A program made the translations under genes and the position numbers. Of a stretch of DNA of 64,000 bases, positions 1-9,899 are shown piece by piece. The stretch is from Thiobacillus sp. (GTDB lineage Bacteria > Pseudomonadota > Gammaproteobacteria > Burkholderiales > Thiobacillaceae). A model generated the notes under the pieces. The model saw nothing but the letters and a program-made list of their open reading frames with translations. It was not told the origin of the DNA and made no database searches. Within the stretch, counting starts at the first letter, position 1, and the number at the start of each line of letters is the position of its first letter. The stretch is from assembly GCA_030692355.1 (NCBI GenBank), contig JAUYCF010000084.1:1-64000 (forward strand). The letters run 5' to 3'.

Positions 1-116
1 CTATTGATCCGGCCAGATTTATCCGTGAGTTCGTTCGTGCTGAGCCTGTCGAAGCACAGCCCTTCGACAGGCTCAGGGCGAACGGTAGTCATGTTTAATT
101 CGTGCCGGATCAATAG
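1..116. repeat. Short repeat A, copy 1 (terminal inverted repeat CTATTGATCCGG)
   Basis: A 116-bp unit begins CTATTGATCCGG and ends with the inverse CCGGATCAATAG. Its middle is a large palindrome built on GAGCCTGTCGAAG / CTTCGACAGGCTC, a REP-like sequence common in proteobacterial intergenic DNA. A nearly identical copy in the same orientation lies at 257-372, differing at about one base. The first copy touches the window edge. No coding frame here looks genuine. Confidence 0.8.
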
Positions 117-213
117 TGTAGTGCTGCATTCTTGACGGCACGTATGTGCAATCCCTTGTAGGTCGGGCTTCAGCCCGACATGTCGGGTTAAAACCCGACC
201 TACGAGGCCGTAC
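114..213. repeat. Fragment of TA-flanked repeat B (truncated)
   Basis: Starts with GTGTAGTGCTGCATTCTTGA preceded by TA and contains the paired palindromes GTAGGTCGGGCTTCAGCCCGAC and GTCGGGTTAAAACCCGAC. The inverse complement of this stretch is found at 57085-57225, where the element is complete with both ends. Here homology stops near 213, so this copy lacks its far end. It is sandwiched between the two copies of repeat A. Confidence 0.7.
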
Positions 214-256
214 CGTCTTGCCGCATTACCATGCTCGCGCAAGCGCCGCCTGCCAG

Positions 257-372
257 CTATTGATCCAGCCAGATTTATCCGTGAGTTCGTTCGTGCTGAG
301 CCTGTCGAAGCACAGCCCTTCGACAGGCTCAGGGCGAACGGTAGTCATGTTTAATTCGTGCCGGATCAATAG
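257..372. repeat. Short repeat A, copy 2
   Basis: Same 116-bp unit as at 1-116 and in the same orientation, again bounded by CTATTGATCC and GGATCAATAG. It is followed at 378-405 by CTGGATTGCTTCGCTTCGCT, the core of a further REP-like family that recurs at 40350 and 42245. The 1-414 region holds only repeats and no convincing gene. Confidence 0.8.
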
Positions 373-414
373 AGCGCTGGATTGCTTCGCTTCGCTCGCA
401 ATGACAGGGAATAT

Positions 415-1767
415 TCAGCCTGCAGCTTGTCCGCGCCCGGGAAACGGAATGACGATGCCGCTTTCCGGCGCGCTTGGCTGCTGAACACGCTGGGCGGGGA
501 AGATGGCAGAAAAGGTGCTGCCCTTGCCGGGGATGGACTGGATGTCCAGGCGTGCGCCATGGCGGGTGAGGACGTGCTTGACGATGGCGAGCCCGAGCCC
601 GGTGCCGCCGGTTTCACGCGAACGGCTGCGGTCGACGCGGTAAAAACGCTCGGTCAGGCGCGGAATATGTTCGGCGGCGATGCCCTCGCCGCTGTCGGTC
701 ACTGAAAAGACACCCTCCCCGTTGCGCTCGCGCCAGGTCAGCGTGATTTCGCCGCCGTCGGGAGTGTAGCGCACGGCATTCGATACCAGATTGCCGAGCG
801 CGCTGCGAATCTCCTGCAGATTGCCTTTCAGCCAGGCGCTGCTGTCGAGCTGCAGGCTGACCCGATGCCGCCCGTGACTCAGCGACTCGGCCTCGGATTT
901 CAGTGCATGGGCCAGTTCGGCGACGTTGACGGGCTCGTCTTTTAGCGTGTGATCGGTGCTTTCCAGGCGCGACAGGGTCAGCAGGTCGTCCAGCAGGCGC
1001 TGCATGCGCCGCGTGTGATCGAGCATCAGGTCGAAGTAACGGCGCGATTCACCGGGCGGCAGATCGGGCGCATCGGCGAGGGTTTCAACGAAGCCACCGA
1101 CCACGGTCAGCGGCGTGCGCAATTCATGCGAAACGTTGGCGATGAAGTCGCGCCGCATGGCGTCGACCCGCTCAAGATCGGTGATGTCGCGGGCGACCAG
1201 CAGTTTCTTGCCTTCGCCGAACGGCACCAGTTGCAGCGACAGGGTCAGCTCGCGGTTGATCGGCGACTTGCACACCAGGCGGCGCGAATAATCGGCAGCG
1301 TCGAGAAAATCCAGAAAATGCGCCTGCCGCAGCAGGTAACGCACGAACTGGCCGCGGTCGCGATCGCAGTCCAGTCCCATGTACTTGAGCGAAGCGGGGT
1401 TGCACCAGTCAATCTGCTCATTGCCGTTGAGAATGACCATGCCGTCAGGCACCGCCATCGCGGCATGCTCGAATTGTTCGAGCGCGTTGGAGAGCTCACT
1501 GCGGCTGGCGCGCTGGCGGCGCTGGAGTTTTTGCAGGCGGTAGAAAATGTCGCCCCAGGTGCCGGTGGCGTCGGGCGGATCTACCTCATCGGGGCTTTCC
1601 AGCCAGCGCGACAGGCGGTATTCCTGCCACAGGCGGCGCAGCATCACGAAGGCCTGGATGCCTGCCAGAAAACCCAGCGCAGCCACCCAGCCGGAGGCCG
1701 CCCATAAAACCAGCGCCACCAGCATGATGCCGGCCAGCACGCCGAGCGGACGCCACCAGAAACCCAT
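415..1767 (-). CDS. phoR: Phosphate regulon sensor histidine kinase PhoR
   Basis: 450-residue membrane sensor kinase that phosphorylates PhoB when phosphate is scarce. Residues 1-45 form two hydrophobic segments, the short PhoR-type membrane anchor. A PAS domain covers about 95-195. The phospho-acceptor lies in VSHELRTPL (His214). The ATPase domain shows the N box (GNLVSNAVRY, about 325-334), DSGEGI (358-363) and GTGLGLAIVKH (388-398). It follows phoB by 30 bp on the same strand, so the two form an operon. In the family PhoR also works with the Pst/PhoU complex, which is not in this window. The 3' end runs into repeat-rich DNA without an obvious terminator. Confidence 0.93.
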   Translation of the reverse strand: MGFWWRPLGVLAGIMLVALVLWAASGWVAALGFLAGIQAFVMLRRLWQEYRLSRWLESPDEVDPPDATGTWGDIFYRLQKLQRRQRASRSELSNALEQFEHAAMAVPDGMVILNGNEQIDWCNPASLKYMGLDCDRDRGQFVRYLLRQAHFLDFLDAADYSRRLVCKSPINRELTLSLQLVPFGEGKKLLVARDITDLERVDAMRRDFIANVSHELRTPLTVVGGFVETLADAPDLPPGESRRYFDLMLDHTRRMQRLLDDLLTLSRLESTDHTLKDEPVNVAELAHALKSEAESLSHGRHRVSLQLDSSAWLKGNLQEIRSALGNLVSNAVRYTPDGGEITLTWRERNGEGVFSVTDSGEGIAAEHIPRLTERFYRVDRSRSRETGGTGLGLAIVKHVLTRHGARLDIQSIPGKGSTFSAIFPAQRVQQPSAPESGIVIPFPGRGQAAG

Positions 1768-1797
1768 ATGTTCGATTCAAAGCACGCGGAGTGCGGA

Positions 1798-2490
1798 TTA
1801 TCCCACTTCGGCCGAAAATCGGTAGCCCGATCCGCGCACGGTCTGGATCAGTTCGGCGTGACCGGACGGCTCCAGCGCCAGGCGCAGGCGGCGGATGTGG
1901 ACGTCGACCGTGCGCTCCTCCACGAACACATCGTCGCCCCAGACCTGATCGAGCAGCTGAGTGCGTGAATAGACACGCTCGGGGTGCGTCATGAAGAAAT
2001 GCAGCAAACGAAATTCGGTCGGCCCCAGTTCCAGCGCCTGACCGCGGCCCTGCACGCGATGGCTGGCGGGGTCGAGCCGCAAGCCGTTGATTTCCACCAG
2101 CTCGTCGGTCATCTGCGGCGCGCGGCGGCGCAACACGGCCTTGATGCGCGACACCAGCTCGCGCGGGGAAAATGGCTTGGTGATGTAATCGTCGGCGCCG
2201 CTGTCCAGCCCCAGCACCTTGTCGCGCTCCTCGCCGCGCGCGGTCAGCATGATGATGGGGATCGGCTGGTAGCGTTCGTCGCTGCGCAGGCGGCGGCACA
2301 GGTCGACGCCCGACATGCCGGGCAGCATCCAGTCGAGCAGGATGACGTCGGGCAGCGTGCTCTTGAGGAACCTCATCGCATGCTCGGCATCGCCGGCGGC
2401 AGTAACCTGATGGCCGGCCTGCGTCAGGTTGAACTTGAGCAGCTCCTGAATTCCGGGTTCGTCTTCGACCAGCAAAATATTCGCAGCCAT
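1798..2490 (-). CDS. phoB: Phosphate regulon response regulator PhoB
   Basis: 230-residue OmpR-family response regulator. The receiver domain spans 1-120 with acidic residues at 10-11, phospho-acceptor Asp53 in LLDWMLPG and conserved Lys105 in ITKPFSP. A winged-helix DNA-binding domain fills about 130-228 ([14 protein letters not shown] and TVRGSGYRF). Its length matches PhoB. It is the first gene of phoB-phoR. The upstream gap carries three GTCAT repeats at exact 11-bp spacing on the minus strand, so autoregulation is likely. Other genes with similar boxes occur near 60.75 kb and 63.6 kb. Confidence 0.95.
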   Translation of the reverse strand: MAANILLVEDEPGIQELLKFNLTQAGHQVTAAGDAEHAMRFLKSTLPDVILLDWMLPGMSGVDLCRRLRSDERYQPIPIIMLTARGEERDKVLGLDSGADDYITKPFSPRELVSRIKAVLRRRAPQMTDELVEINGLRLDPASHRVQGRGQALELGPTEFRLLHFFMTHPERVYSRTQLLDQVWGDDVFVEERTVDVHIRRLRLALEPSGHAELIQTVRGSGYRFSAEVG

Positions 2491-2523
2491 GGTGACTCCA
2501 GCCCTGTTTGAATGGTGGCCATA

Positions 2524-2553
2524 CTATGACGGCAGTATGACTGATTTATGACA
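2524..2553 (-). promoter_or_regulatory. Pho box upstream of phoB
   Basis: Read on the minus strand, the gap before phoB contains GTCATAAATCA, GTCATACTGCC and GTCATAG. These are three direct GTCAT repeats with 11-bp periodicity, the hallmark of PhoB binding sites. The box ends about 34 bp before the phoB start codon. The divergent ubiE begins at 2629, so the box could influence both directions, but the repeat orientation favours phoB. Confidence 0.85.
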
Positions 2554-2628
2554 CCGGCACGCCCGTGCCAAACCCGCGCCAGCCGTGCGCTGGTAGAATT
2601 CCCGGCTTATTCGTTTACCCAGACTGCC

Positions 2629-3363
2629 ATGGATAAAACCACCCACTTCGGCTACAAGCAGGTCGCCGAGTCCGAAAAAGCCGCCAAAGTAGCCGACGTC
2701 TTCCATTCCGTCGCCGCGCAGTACGACATCATGAACGACCTCATGTCGGCCGGCCTGCACCGGTTGTGGAAGCGTTTTGCGGTGGCGCAGGCGGGCCTGC
2801 GGCCCGGGATGCGCGTGCTCGACGTCGCCGGCGGCACCGCCGATCTGACGCGGCTGTTCCTGAAGGAAGTCGGCGAAACCGGCACCGTGCTGCTCACCGA
2901 TATCAACTTCTCCATGCTGCGCGAAGGCCGCGACCGCATGCTGAACGAGGGCAAAACGCCCCCCACCGTGCAGTGCGACGGCGAACGGCTGCCGTTTCCC
3001 GACAATTATTTCGATTGCGTGTCGGTCGCCTTCGGCCTGCGCAACATGACCCACAAGGACCAAGCGCTGGCCGAGATGCACCGCGTGCTCAAACCCGGCG
3101 GCCGCCTGCTGGTGCTGGAGTTTTCCAGGGTGTGGAAGCCGCTGGAACCGGCCTACGATCTGTATTCCTTCAAGCTTCTGCCCCTGATGGGCAAACTCGT
3201 CGCCAACGACGCCGGCAGCTACCAGTATCTGGCCGAGTCGATCCGCATGCATCCCGGCCAGGAGGAGCTCAAGACCATGATGGAAACGGCAGGCTTCGCC
3301 AAGGTCGGCTACCACAACCTGACGGCCGGCGTGGTGGCCCTGCACAAGGGCTTCAAGATTTGA
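2629..3363 (+). CDS. ubiE: Demethylmenaquinone/demethoxybenzoquinol methyltransferase UbiE
   Basis: 244-residue SAM-dependent C-methyltransferase of ubiquinone (and menaquinone) synthesis. The start [10 protein letters not shown] was chosen because UbiE proteins begin with this type of sequence; an in-frame ATG 27 codons upstream would add an unconserved tail. The SAM motif is [11 protein letters not shown] (64-74), followed by the acidic TDIN of motif post-I. The UbiE signature VAFGLRN lies in the middle and a FSRVWKP segment after it. It is the first of three translationally coupled ubiquinone genes, and ubiJ begins at its last codon. Confidence 0.96.
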   Translation: MDKTTHFGYKQVAESEKAAKVADVFHSVAAQYDIMNDLMSAGLHRLWKRFAVAQAGLRPGMRVLDVAGGTADLTRLFLKEVGETGTVLLTDINFSMLREGRDRMLNEGKTPPTVQCDGERLPFPDNYFDCVSVAFGLRNMTHKDQALAEMHRVLKPGGRLLVLEFSRVWKPLEPAYDLYSFKLLPLMGKLVANDAGSYQYLAESIRMHPGQEELKTMMETAGFAKVGYHNLTAGVVALHKGFKI

Positions 3364-3938
3364 TCGCTGAAGCCCTGATCGAGCGCAGCCTGAATCATGT
3401 GCTGCGGCAGTCGCCCGGCGCGGCCGAAGCGCTGCTGCGCCACGCCGGGCGCAGCGTGCGCTTCGACCTGACGCTCGCGCAAGTCGACTTCCGCATCGAC
3501 GACGACGGCTGCTTTTCCGAAGCGCAGGTCGACGCCCCCGATGCCGTCATCCGCCCCACCCCCGCGCTCGTCGCCCGCCTGCCGTTTTTCGGCCGCGAGG
3601 CGCTGCGCGACGCCGACACCAGCGGCGACCCGGCGCTGCTCGCCACGCTCGACCGCGTGTTCAAGAAGCTGGACTGGGACGTCGAAGCCGACCTCGCGCC
3701 GCTCGCCGGCGACATCGCCGCGCATCGCCTGCACGTGTTCGGGCGCGACGCCCTGGCCGGTCTCGCCCATGCGTTTTCCGCGCTGGGGCACAACGCCGGC
3801 GAATACCTGGTCGAGGAAGCCGAACTGATGGCGCGCGCAATCGACGTCGCGCGCTTCAACCGCGCCGTCGACGTGCTGGCCGATGATGTGGCGCGGCTGG
3901 AAGCCCGCCTGCGCTTGCTGGAAGCAGGCCACGCATGA
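3360..3938 (+). CDS. ubiJ: Ubiquinone biosynthesis accessory factor UbiJ (SCP2 domain)
   Basis: 192-residue protein reading from TTG at 3360, which overlaps the ubiE stop (TTGA). The N-terminal 110 residues match an SCP2 sterol-carrier-like domain ([13 protein letters not shown], then [13 protein letters not shown]), expected to hold the hydrophobic ubiquinone precursor. The C-terminus is a helical, coiled-coil-like tail ([22 protein letters not shown]). In E. coli UbiJ and UbiK organise a soluble Ubi complex. Position between ubiE and ubiB is the classic order. The TTG start is inferred from the overlap and the absence of any in-frame ATG nearby. Confidence 0.9.
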   Translation: MIAEALIERSLNHVLRQSPGAAEALLRHAGRSVRFDLTLAQVDFRIDDDGCFSEAQVDAPDAVIRPTPALVARLPFFGREALRDADTSGDPALLATLDRVFKKLDWDVEADLAPLAGDIAAHRLHVFGRDALAGLAHAFSALGHNAGEYLVEEAELMARAIDVARFNRAVDVLADDVARLEARLRLLEAGHA

Positions 3939-5458
3939 AACTGCTGCGTCTCGCCCGCATCCTCACCGTTGGCCTGCGCTTCGGGCTGGAAGAGTTCTTC
4001 CTCGGCCACGAACGGGTGCGGCCGCTACGCTGGCTGGTGCGCGCCACGCTGTTCTGGCGCCCCCTTGCCGAACCGCGCGGGATGCGGCTGCGCCACGCGC
4101 TGGAGGCACTGGGTCCGATTTTCGTCAAATTCGGGCAAATGCTGTCGACCCGGCGCGATCTGGTGCCGCTCGACATCGCCGACGAACTCGCCCTGCTGCA
4201 GGACCGGGTGCCACCCTTCCCGTCCGTCGAGGCCGTCGCCACGCTGGAGAAGCTGTACAGAAAACCGCTGGCCGAAGTGTTCGCCGAATTCGATTCCACT
4301 CCGGTCGCTTCCGCCTCGGTGGCACAGGTGCATTTTGCCCGGCTGCACGACGGCACCGCCGTCGCGGTGAAGGTGCTGCGTCCCGGCATCGCACCGGTGA
4401 TCGCGCACGACGTGTCGCTGCTTTATGCCGCCGCGGGTCTGGTCGAGAAGCTGTTTGCCGACGGCCGACGGCTGCGCCCGCAGGAAGTGGTGGCGGAGTT
4501 CGAAAAGCACCTGGAGGACGAGCTGGACCTGATGCGCGAAGCCGCCAATTGCTCGCAGCTGCGGCGCAACTTCAGGGATTCGCCGCTGCTCCTGGTGCCC
4601 GGAGTGTACTGGGATTATTGCGGTCACGACGTGATGGTGATGGACCGCATGGACGGCATCCCGGTGAGCCAGATCGAGCGCCTGCGCGAAGCCGGCGTCG
4701 ACATTCCGAAACTCGCCGCCGCCGGAGTGGAAATCTTCTTCACCCAGGTGTTCCGCGACGGCTTCTTCCACGCCGACATGCACCCCGGCAACATCCTGGT
4801 CAAACCGGATGGTCAGTACATCGCGCTCGACTTCGGCATCATGGGCACGCTCACCGAGGTCGACAAGCAATACCTCGCGCGCAACTTCCTCGCCTTCTTC
4901 CGCCGCGACTACAAGGGGGTGGCGCTGGCGCACCTGGAATCCGGCTGGGTGCCGGCCGGCACCCGCATCGACGAGCTCGAAGCCGCGGTGCGCGCGGTGT
5001 GCGAACCGGTGTTCGACCGCCCGCTGAAGGACATTTCCTTCGGCCGCGTGCTGCTGCAGCTGTTCCAGGCGTCGCGCCGCTTCAACGTCGAAATCCAGCC
5101 ACAGCTGGTGCTGCTGCAGAAAACCCTGCTCAACATCGAAGGCCTCGGCCGCCAGCTCGACCCCGAGCTCGACCTGTGGAAAACCGCCAAGCCGTTTCTG
5201 GAACGCTGGATGAACGAACAGCTCGGCTGGCGCGCGCTGGTGAAGAACCTGCAAACCGAAGCGCCAAAATGGGCCGCCCTGCTGCCGCAGCTGCCGCGCC
5301 TGGCGCATCAGGCCTTGAACGAAAACCGGCTGGCCCAGGTGGAAGCCGGCCTCACCCTCATGCTGCATCAGCAGCATGCCCGCAACCGCTGGCTCGGCGT
5401 CATCGCCGGCCTGCTTGCCATACTGGCGGCCGCCACCCTTTATTTCAACCTGCGATAA
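3935..5458 (+). CDS. ubiB: Ubiquinone biosynthesis protein kinase-like UbiB
   Basis: 507-residue member of the ABC1/ADCK/UbiB atypical kinase family. The KxGQ motif is KFGQ at 65-68 and the alanine-rich loop is [13 protein letters not shown]. The catalytic-like [11 protein letters not shown] and the metal-binding DFGIMG follow. The last 30 residues form a hydrophobic anchor ([18 protein letters not shown]). It overlaps ubiJ by ATGA. Family knowledge places it at the inner membrane, where ATPase activity is thought to help extract lipophilic ubiquinone intermediates. A symporter gene follows after 9 bp and is probably co-transcribed. Confidence 0.95.
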   Translation: MKLLRLARILTVGLRFGLEEFFLGHERVRPLRWLVRATLFWRPLAEPRGMRLRHALEALGPIFVKFGQMLSTRRDLVPLDIADELALLQDRVPPFPSVEAVATLEKLYRKPLAEVFAEFDSTPVASASVAQVHFARLHDGTAVAVKVLRPGIAPVIAHDVSLLYAAAGLVEKLFADGRRLRPQEVVAEFEKHLEDELDLMREAANCSQLRRNFRDSPLLLVPGVYWDYCGHDVMVMDRMDGIPVSQIERLREAGVDIPKLAAAGVEIFFTQVFRDGFFHADMHPGNILVKPDGQYIALDFGIMGTLTEVDKQYLARNFLAFFRRDYKGVALAHLESGWVPAGTRIDELEAAVRAVCEPVFDRPLKDISFGRVLLQLFQASRRFNVEIQPQLVLLQKTLLNIEGLGRQLDPELDLWKTAKPFLERWMNEQLGWRALVKNLQTEAPKWAALLPQLPRLAHQALNENRLAQVEAGLTLMLHQQHARNRWLGVIAGLLAILAAATLYFNLR

Positions 5459-5467
5459 GGACTCGCC

Positions 5468-6886
5468 ATGCTGATCGGCTTCGTCGTGCTGTACCTGGTG
5501 CTCTCCATCGGCATCGGCCTGTATGCCGCCACCAAAGTCCACAGCGCGGCCGACTACATCACCGCCGGCCGCTCGCTACCGATGATCGTCGTCATCGCCA
5601 TGGTGTTCGCCACCTGGTTCGGCGCCGAAACCGTCCTCGGCATCCCCGCCACCTTCCTCGACGAGAACCTCGGTGGCACGATTTCCGATCCCTTCGGCGC
5701 CTCGCTGGCGTTGATCCTGTTCGGCCTGTTTTTCGCCCGCCCGCTCTACCGCATGAAGCTGCTCACCCTGGGCGACTTCTTCCGCCAGCGCTACAACCGC
5801 CCCGTCGAGGTGGTAATTTCGGCAGCAATCGCGCTGTCCTACCTCGGCTGGGTGTCGGCGCAGGTGGTCGCGCTGGGACTGGTGTTCAACGTGCTTTCGG
5901 ACGGCCTCGTCACGCAGCCGCAGGGCATCCTCATCGGCGCGGCGGTGGTGATGCTCTACACCCTGTTCGGCGGCATGTGGTCGGTGGCGCTGACCACCCT
6001 GGTGCAGATGACCGTCATCGTCATCGGCCTGTTGTGGATTTCAAAGCTGGTGAGCGACATGCCCGAGGTCAACGGCATCGTGCCGGTGGTCGAGCACGCT
6101 GCCGCGGCCGGCAAATTTGAATTCTGGCCGCCGCTGGAATGGGCGGCAGTGGTCACCTTCATCGCCGGCCTGTTGACCATGGGGCTGGGCTCGATCCCGC
6201 AGCAGGACGTATTCCAGCGCGCCAACGCCGGCCGGTCCGAGCGCATCGCGGTGTGGGGCACCGTCATTGGCGGCACGCTGTACTTCGTCTTCGCCGCGGT
6301 GCCGATCTACCTCACCTATTCCGCCACCCTGGTCGACCCCGCCATGACCGCAGCCGTGCTGGCCGACGACGCCCAGCTGGTGCTGCCCACCTTCGTCAAG
6401 ACCCATCTGCCGCTCTACGCGCAGATCGTTTTTTACGGCGCGCTGCTGTCGGTCATCATGTCGACCGCCTCCGGCACCCTGCTGGCGCCATCGGTCACCA
6501 TCTCGGAAAACATCCTCAAGGAATTCATGCCGCATCGCCGCATGAGCCAGCAAAGGCTGCTGTGGGTCACCCGCGGCGTCGTCGTCGCCTTCAGCGTACT
6601 GGTGGTGTTCTATTCGCTGTGGTCGCTGCAAACCGAAACCAGCATCCACCAGATGGTCACCAATGCCTACAAGGTCACGCTGGCCTGCGCCTTCGTCCCG
6701 CTGGTGGCGGGGCTGTACTGGAAGCGCGCCACCAACCTGGGGGCGGGGCTTTCCATCGTGCTGGGGTTCGGCTGCTGGATCGCGATGGAATTCATCGCCC
6801 CGGATGCCGCATTGCCGCCGCAGTTCGCCGGCCTCATCGCCAGTACGTCAGGAATGGTGGCTGGAAGCGTATTGACAGCAAAGTGA
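5468..6886 (+). CDS. Sodium:solute symporter family transporter
   Basis: 472-residue protein with about 12-13 hydrophobic segments and the sodium/solute symporter signature. The N-terminus reads SAADYITAGRSLP, with ATWFGAETVLGIPATFL and MWSVALTTLVQM further on. The family covers pantothenate, proline, acetate and many unknown substrates; nothing here fixes the substrate. A good SD (AAGGA) precedes the ATG 9 bp after ubiB. The last residues end just before a region of repeats. It could be a cotranscribed passenger of the ubi operon. Confidence 0.85.
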   Translation: MLIGFVVLYLVLSIGIGLYAATKVHSAADYITAGRSLPMIVVIAMVFATWFGAETVLGIPATFLDENLGGTISDPFGASLALILFGLFFARPLYRMKLLTLGDFFRQRYNRPVEVVISAAIALSYLGWVSAQVVALGLVFNVLSDGLVTQPQGILIGAAVVMLYTLFGGMWSVALTTLVQMTVIVIGLLWISKLVSDMPEVNGIVPVVEHAAAAGKFEFWPPLEWAAVVTFIAGLLTMGLGSIPQQDVFQRANAGRSERIAVWGTVIGGTLYFVFAAVPIYLTYSATLVDPAMTAAVLADDAQLVLPTFVKTHLPLYAQIVFYGALLSVIMSTASGTLLAPSVTISENILKEFMPHRRMSQQRLLWVTRGVVVAFSVLVVFYSLWSLQTETSIHQMVTNAYKVTLACAFVPLVAGLYWKRATNLGAGLSIVLGFGCWIAMEFIAPDAALPPQFAGLIASTSGMVAGSVLTAK

Positions 6887-6922
6887 CGCGGCTGAATGTC
6901 GAAATAACTTTTGAGCGTTAAA

Positions 6923-7064
6923 TCCAGATTGTCCATTAGGCACACGATGATGGTGCGACCGGGGGCGAGGTGGTTCAGTAGGGTGCGCCGTGCGCACCAT
7001 GGAGCATGGATCGGTGCGCACGGCGCACCCTACGAGCCACAAATCGGCTAATGGACAATCTGGA
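6923..7064. mobile_element. MITE-like palindromic element C, copy 1 (TSD TTAAA)
   Basis: A 142-bp element with near-perfect ends TCCAGATTGTCCATTAG and CTAATGGACAATCTGGA. The core is the large palindrome GTAGGGTGCGCCGTGCGCAC...GTGCGCACGGCGCACCCTAC. TTAAA is repeated at both flanks (6918-6922 and 7065-7069), as expected of a 5-bp target duplication. Related copies are at 17185, 42286, 44999 and, truncated, 48517. No transposase is encoded. DNA from 7070 to the next start codon (7322) shows nothing further of note except a CTTATC-rich stretch near 7165-7185. Confidence 0.82.
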
Positions 7065-7321
7065 TTAAATCCATAATCCGGGGGCATGAAGCCAAGCGTT
7101 GAGCATTTGACTTCGGCGGCAGTGTTAAAGATCCTCCCGGAAGTACCGTAGTAGCGTTGAGTTACTTATCCTTATCCTTTATCCTTCGACGATGAAAAAT
7201 TGAGAACCAGTCGTTCCCTCAGATCAAATCTTTGACTAATCCACTCCGGCCTGAACCCCGGATAACCAAAGAACCAACCCGGCAACACCACGCCAGCTCG
7301 AGAAAAATGGGGAATACAACA

Positions 7322-8866
7322 ATGTACAACATGAAAACGATCAAAGGCCTGCTCCTTGCCGGGCTGATTGGAACAAGCGGAATACTGACGGGATGTGGCG
7401 GGGGGGGCAGCGGTACGCCCTCGTATTGGACGATCGACGTGCGGGCGGACGCCACGGCGCTGCCGATCAATATCGCGAACGTAGGGCCGAGTATTGGCGG
7501 CCGTTACACCACCACGCTGTATGTCGACGTGAAAGATTCCGCTGGCCGGCCAATTCCTGGCGGTGAAGTAGGCTGTTCTTATGTGGGCGGACTCGATACG
7601 GGGCCGCTCTACTACCTGGATGGCGACTCGGAACACGAAACGACGGAAACCATCGATGGCGTTGAAATCACCACGCCCAATGCGTATCGCTCCGTGACGC
7701 TGCCGACCAACTCGGGCCTGGCGACCTTCCATTTTCATGCCTCCGATGTGGCTGGCCCGGCTACCGTACGCTGTACCGTGACCGACGATGGCAATGTTGT
7801 TCGCTCGGATGAAGTGACGATACAGGTGGGTAGCAATACATCCAGCGGCAAGGTTTCCCAGGTCGTGTTTGACAGTTCCAGCCTAAACTACCTGTTCGTG
7901 CAGGGTTACAACGGCCCGACACAACTCCAGTTGCAGGTCAATGTGGTGGATGAGGCTGGACAGCCGATCGTCAATTTCCCCGCCGGGGTCAACAATCTGC
8001 AGCTGCGTATCGTTCCCGACCCGGCATCGCTGGCCGATGACGACGCGACTTTGCGTGGTGTCGACGCCTACGGCCAGGCGGTTGCCGGCTCGTCGATCCT
8101 TGTCCGGAGCACCAATGGCCAAGCCCAGTTCACCCTGGTCAGCGGCAGCACGGCCGGCATGATCCTGATCGAGGCGATCAGCGACCGTGCCGACAACGAC
8201 GTCGGCAATGGCGTGACAGAAGCCATCTACAACCATGTCGCCATCTCGGCGGTAACGTCGGCGCCGACGCAAGCGCCGACCGCGACGCCCCTGGCGATCG
8301 GCACCACCAACCCGCCGGCAGCCGTGGCCAACATCCCTTATGGCGCGCTGCTCGAAGCCACCGGCGGCTCAGCGCCGTACACCTGGTCACTGGTGACTCC
8401 GAATACGCTTCCGATAGGACTCTCGTTGAACACAAGCGGGGTAATTTCCGGGACTCCGTATGGAGGCACGGCCGGGACCTATAACTTTGTGGTTCAAGTC
8501 AGGGATGCCCAGGGCACAACGGTGCAGAAGCAGATGGCGATTGTCTACACGGCGCCGACTCCGGTTCCCCCGGCGGAAACAGCCCCAACCGTTACGACGA
8601 CTTCACTTCCGACGGGCAAGGTGGGTGTGTCATACATCACTGTGGTGACCGCTACGGGTGGAACGCCGCCTTATTCCTGGAATCAGGTTGGATTGCCTCT
8701 CGGATTGTCGATGAACACTAACGGCGTGATCAGCGGCACCCCGACTGCATCTTGTGTTCCAGGTGTTCCAGCGGGTACATTGCCCACCTGTCAGGTCGCC
8801 CTAACGGTCATAAGTGATAGTGGTTTGTATTCGACCAGATTGGTTGTGTTGCAAGTCAATCCGTAA
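7322..8866 (+). CDS. Secreted lipoprotein with putative Ig-like (He_PIG) repeats
   Basis: About 514 residues from MYNMKTIKGLL. A typical lipoprotein signal peptide ends in LTGC, followed by a glycine-rich linker (GGGGSG). The middle carries beta-rich Ig-like or invasin-type modules (VDVKDSAGRPIPGGEV and VVDEAGQPIVNFPAG). Two tandem putative-Ig modules near the C-terminus read PYTWSLVTPNTLPIGLSL...GVISGTP and PYSWNQVGLPLGLSM...GVISGTP. Expected location is the outer membrane or cell surface. The start was set by the signal peptide; an in-frame ATG 30 codons earlier is unlikely. A strong terminator follows. Function is unknown; adhesion is a guess from the domain type. Confidence 0.75.
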   Translation: MYNMKTIKGLLLAGLIGTSGILTGCGGGGSGTPSYWTIDVRADATALPINIANVGPSIGGRYTTTLYVDVKDSAGRPIPGGEVGCSYVGGLDTGPLYYLDGDSEHETTETIDGVEITTPNAYRSVTLPTNSGLATFHFHASDVAGPATVRCTVTDDGNVVRSDEVTIQVGSNTSSGKVSQVVFDSSSLNYLFVQGYNGPTQLQLQVNVVDEAGQPIVNFPAGVNNLQLRIVPDPASLADDDATLRGVDAYGQAVAGSSILVRSTNGQAQFTLVSGSTAGMILIEAISDRADNDVGNGVTEAIYNHVAISAVTSAPTQAPTATPLAIGTTNPPAAVANIPYGALLEATGGSAPYTWSLVTPNTLPIGLSLNTSGVISGTPYGGTAGTYNFVVQVRDAQGTTVQKQMAIVYTAPTPVPPAETAPTVTTTSLPTGKVGVSYITVVTATGGTPPYSWNQVGLPLGLSMNTNGVISGTPTASCVPGVPAGTLPTCQVALTVISDSGLYSTRLVVLQVNP

Positions 8867-8882
8867 TCAAAACACGGCATTT

Positions 8883-8912
8883 AGCCCGCCACATTTGTGG
8901 CGGGCTTTTTTT
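8883..8912 (+). terminator. Intrinsic terminator after the Ig-like lipoprotein gene
   Basis: Perfect 10-bp stem AGCCCGCCAC / GTGGCGGGCT around a 4-base loop, followed by seven T. It lies 16 bp past the stop codon at 8866. Confidence 0.93.
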
Positions 8913-8980
8913 GGTGCGCCCGGCAGTGTTAAATGGGTCAGACACCATTTCGATACGCCATTTATATACCGCGCAGTATC

Positions 8981-9647
<667 letters not shown>

Positions 9648-9650
9648 GGC

Positions 9651-9742
9651 TCAGCGCATCCCTCGTGCTCCAGCTTGAGCAGGACCTGCCGCACCGCTTC
9701 GTCGATACCAGGATGGGGGGGGGGGGCGATCGTCAATTCCTG
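9651..9742 (-). pseudogene. Duplicated 3' fragment of the APS-kinase fusion gene
   Basis: On the minus strand this segment encodes a relic of the last ~24 codons of the gene at 10834-12462 (GIDEAVRQVLLKLEHEG versus GIDEAVQQVLLKLEHEG). It includes the TCA complement of the stop. Both copies lie in the same orientation and bracket the PEP-CTERM gene and its promoter. Homology fades after a run of 12 G (9715-9726). It is not a functional gene. Confidence 0.75.
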
Positions 9743-9795
9743 GAAAATAAATACGGGGGGCGGGCGTGTGCCGGCAACCCAACGACGACGCTGAA

Positions 9796-9812
9796 TGTCG
9801 GAATAATTTACA
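9796..9812 (+). promoter_or_regulatory. PEP-CTERM-box-like motif upstream of PEP-CTERM gene
   Basis: TGTCGGAATAATTTACA, preceded by CTGAA. The same motif in the form TGTCGGATTTTTTTACA lies upstream of the second PEP-CTERM gene (39057-39073, minus strand). It sits 87 bp before the sigma-54 -24 box, a normal distance for an enhancer bound by an NtrC-type activator. PrsR in this window is the obvious candidate binder (inference). A weaker look-alike, TGTCGAAATAACTTTTGA, occurs at about 6897. Confidence 0.6.
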
Positions 9813-9899
9813 GTTTGGTGTTAAAGCCCTGGGCCGGAAGCCAAAAGAAATACACTAACCCTATGTAATTAAACATATTTTATGCGCCAATAAAATTGG

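Noticed and set aside
6897-6914. Third PEP-CTERM-box-like motif (TGTCGAAATAACTTTTGA)
   Set aside because: The 3' half does not match TTTACA and no sigma-54 site follows in the next 400 bp.
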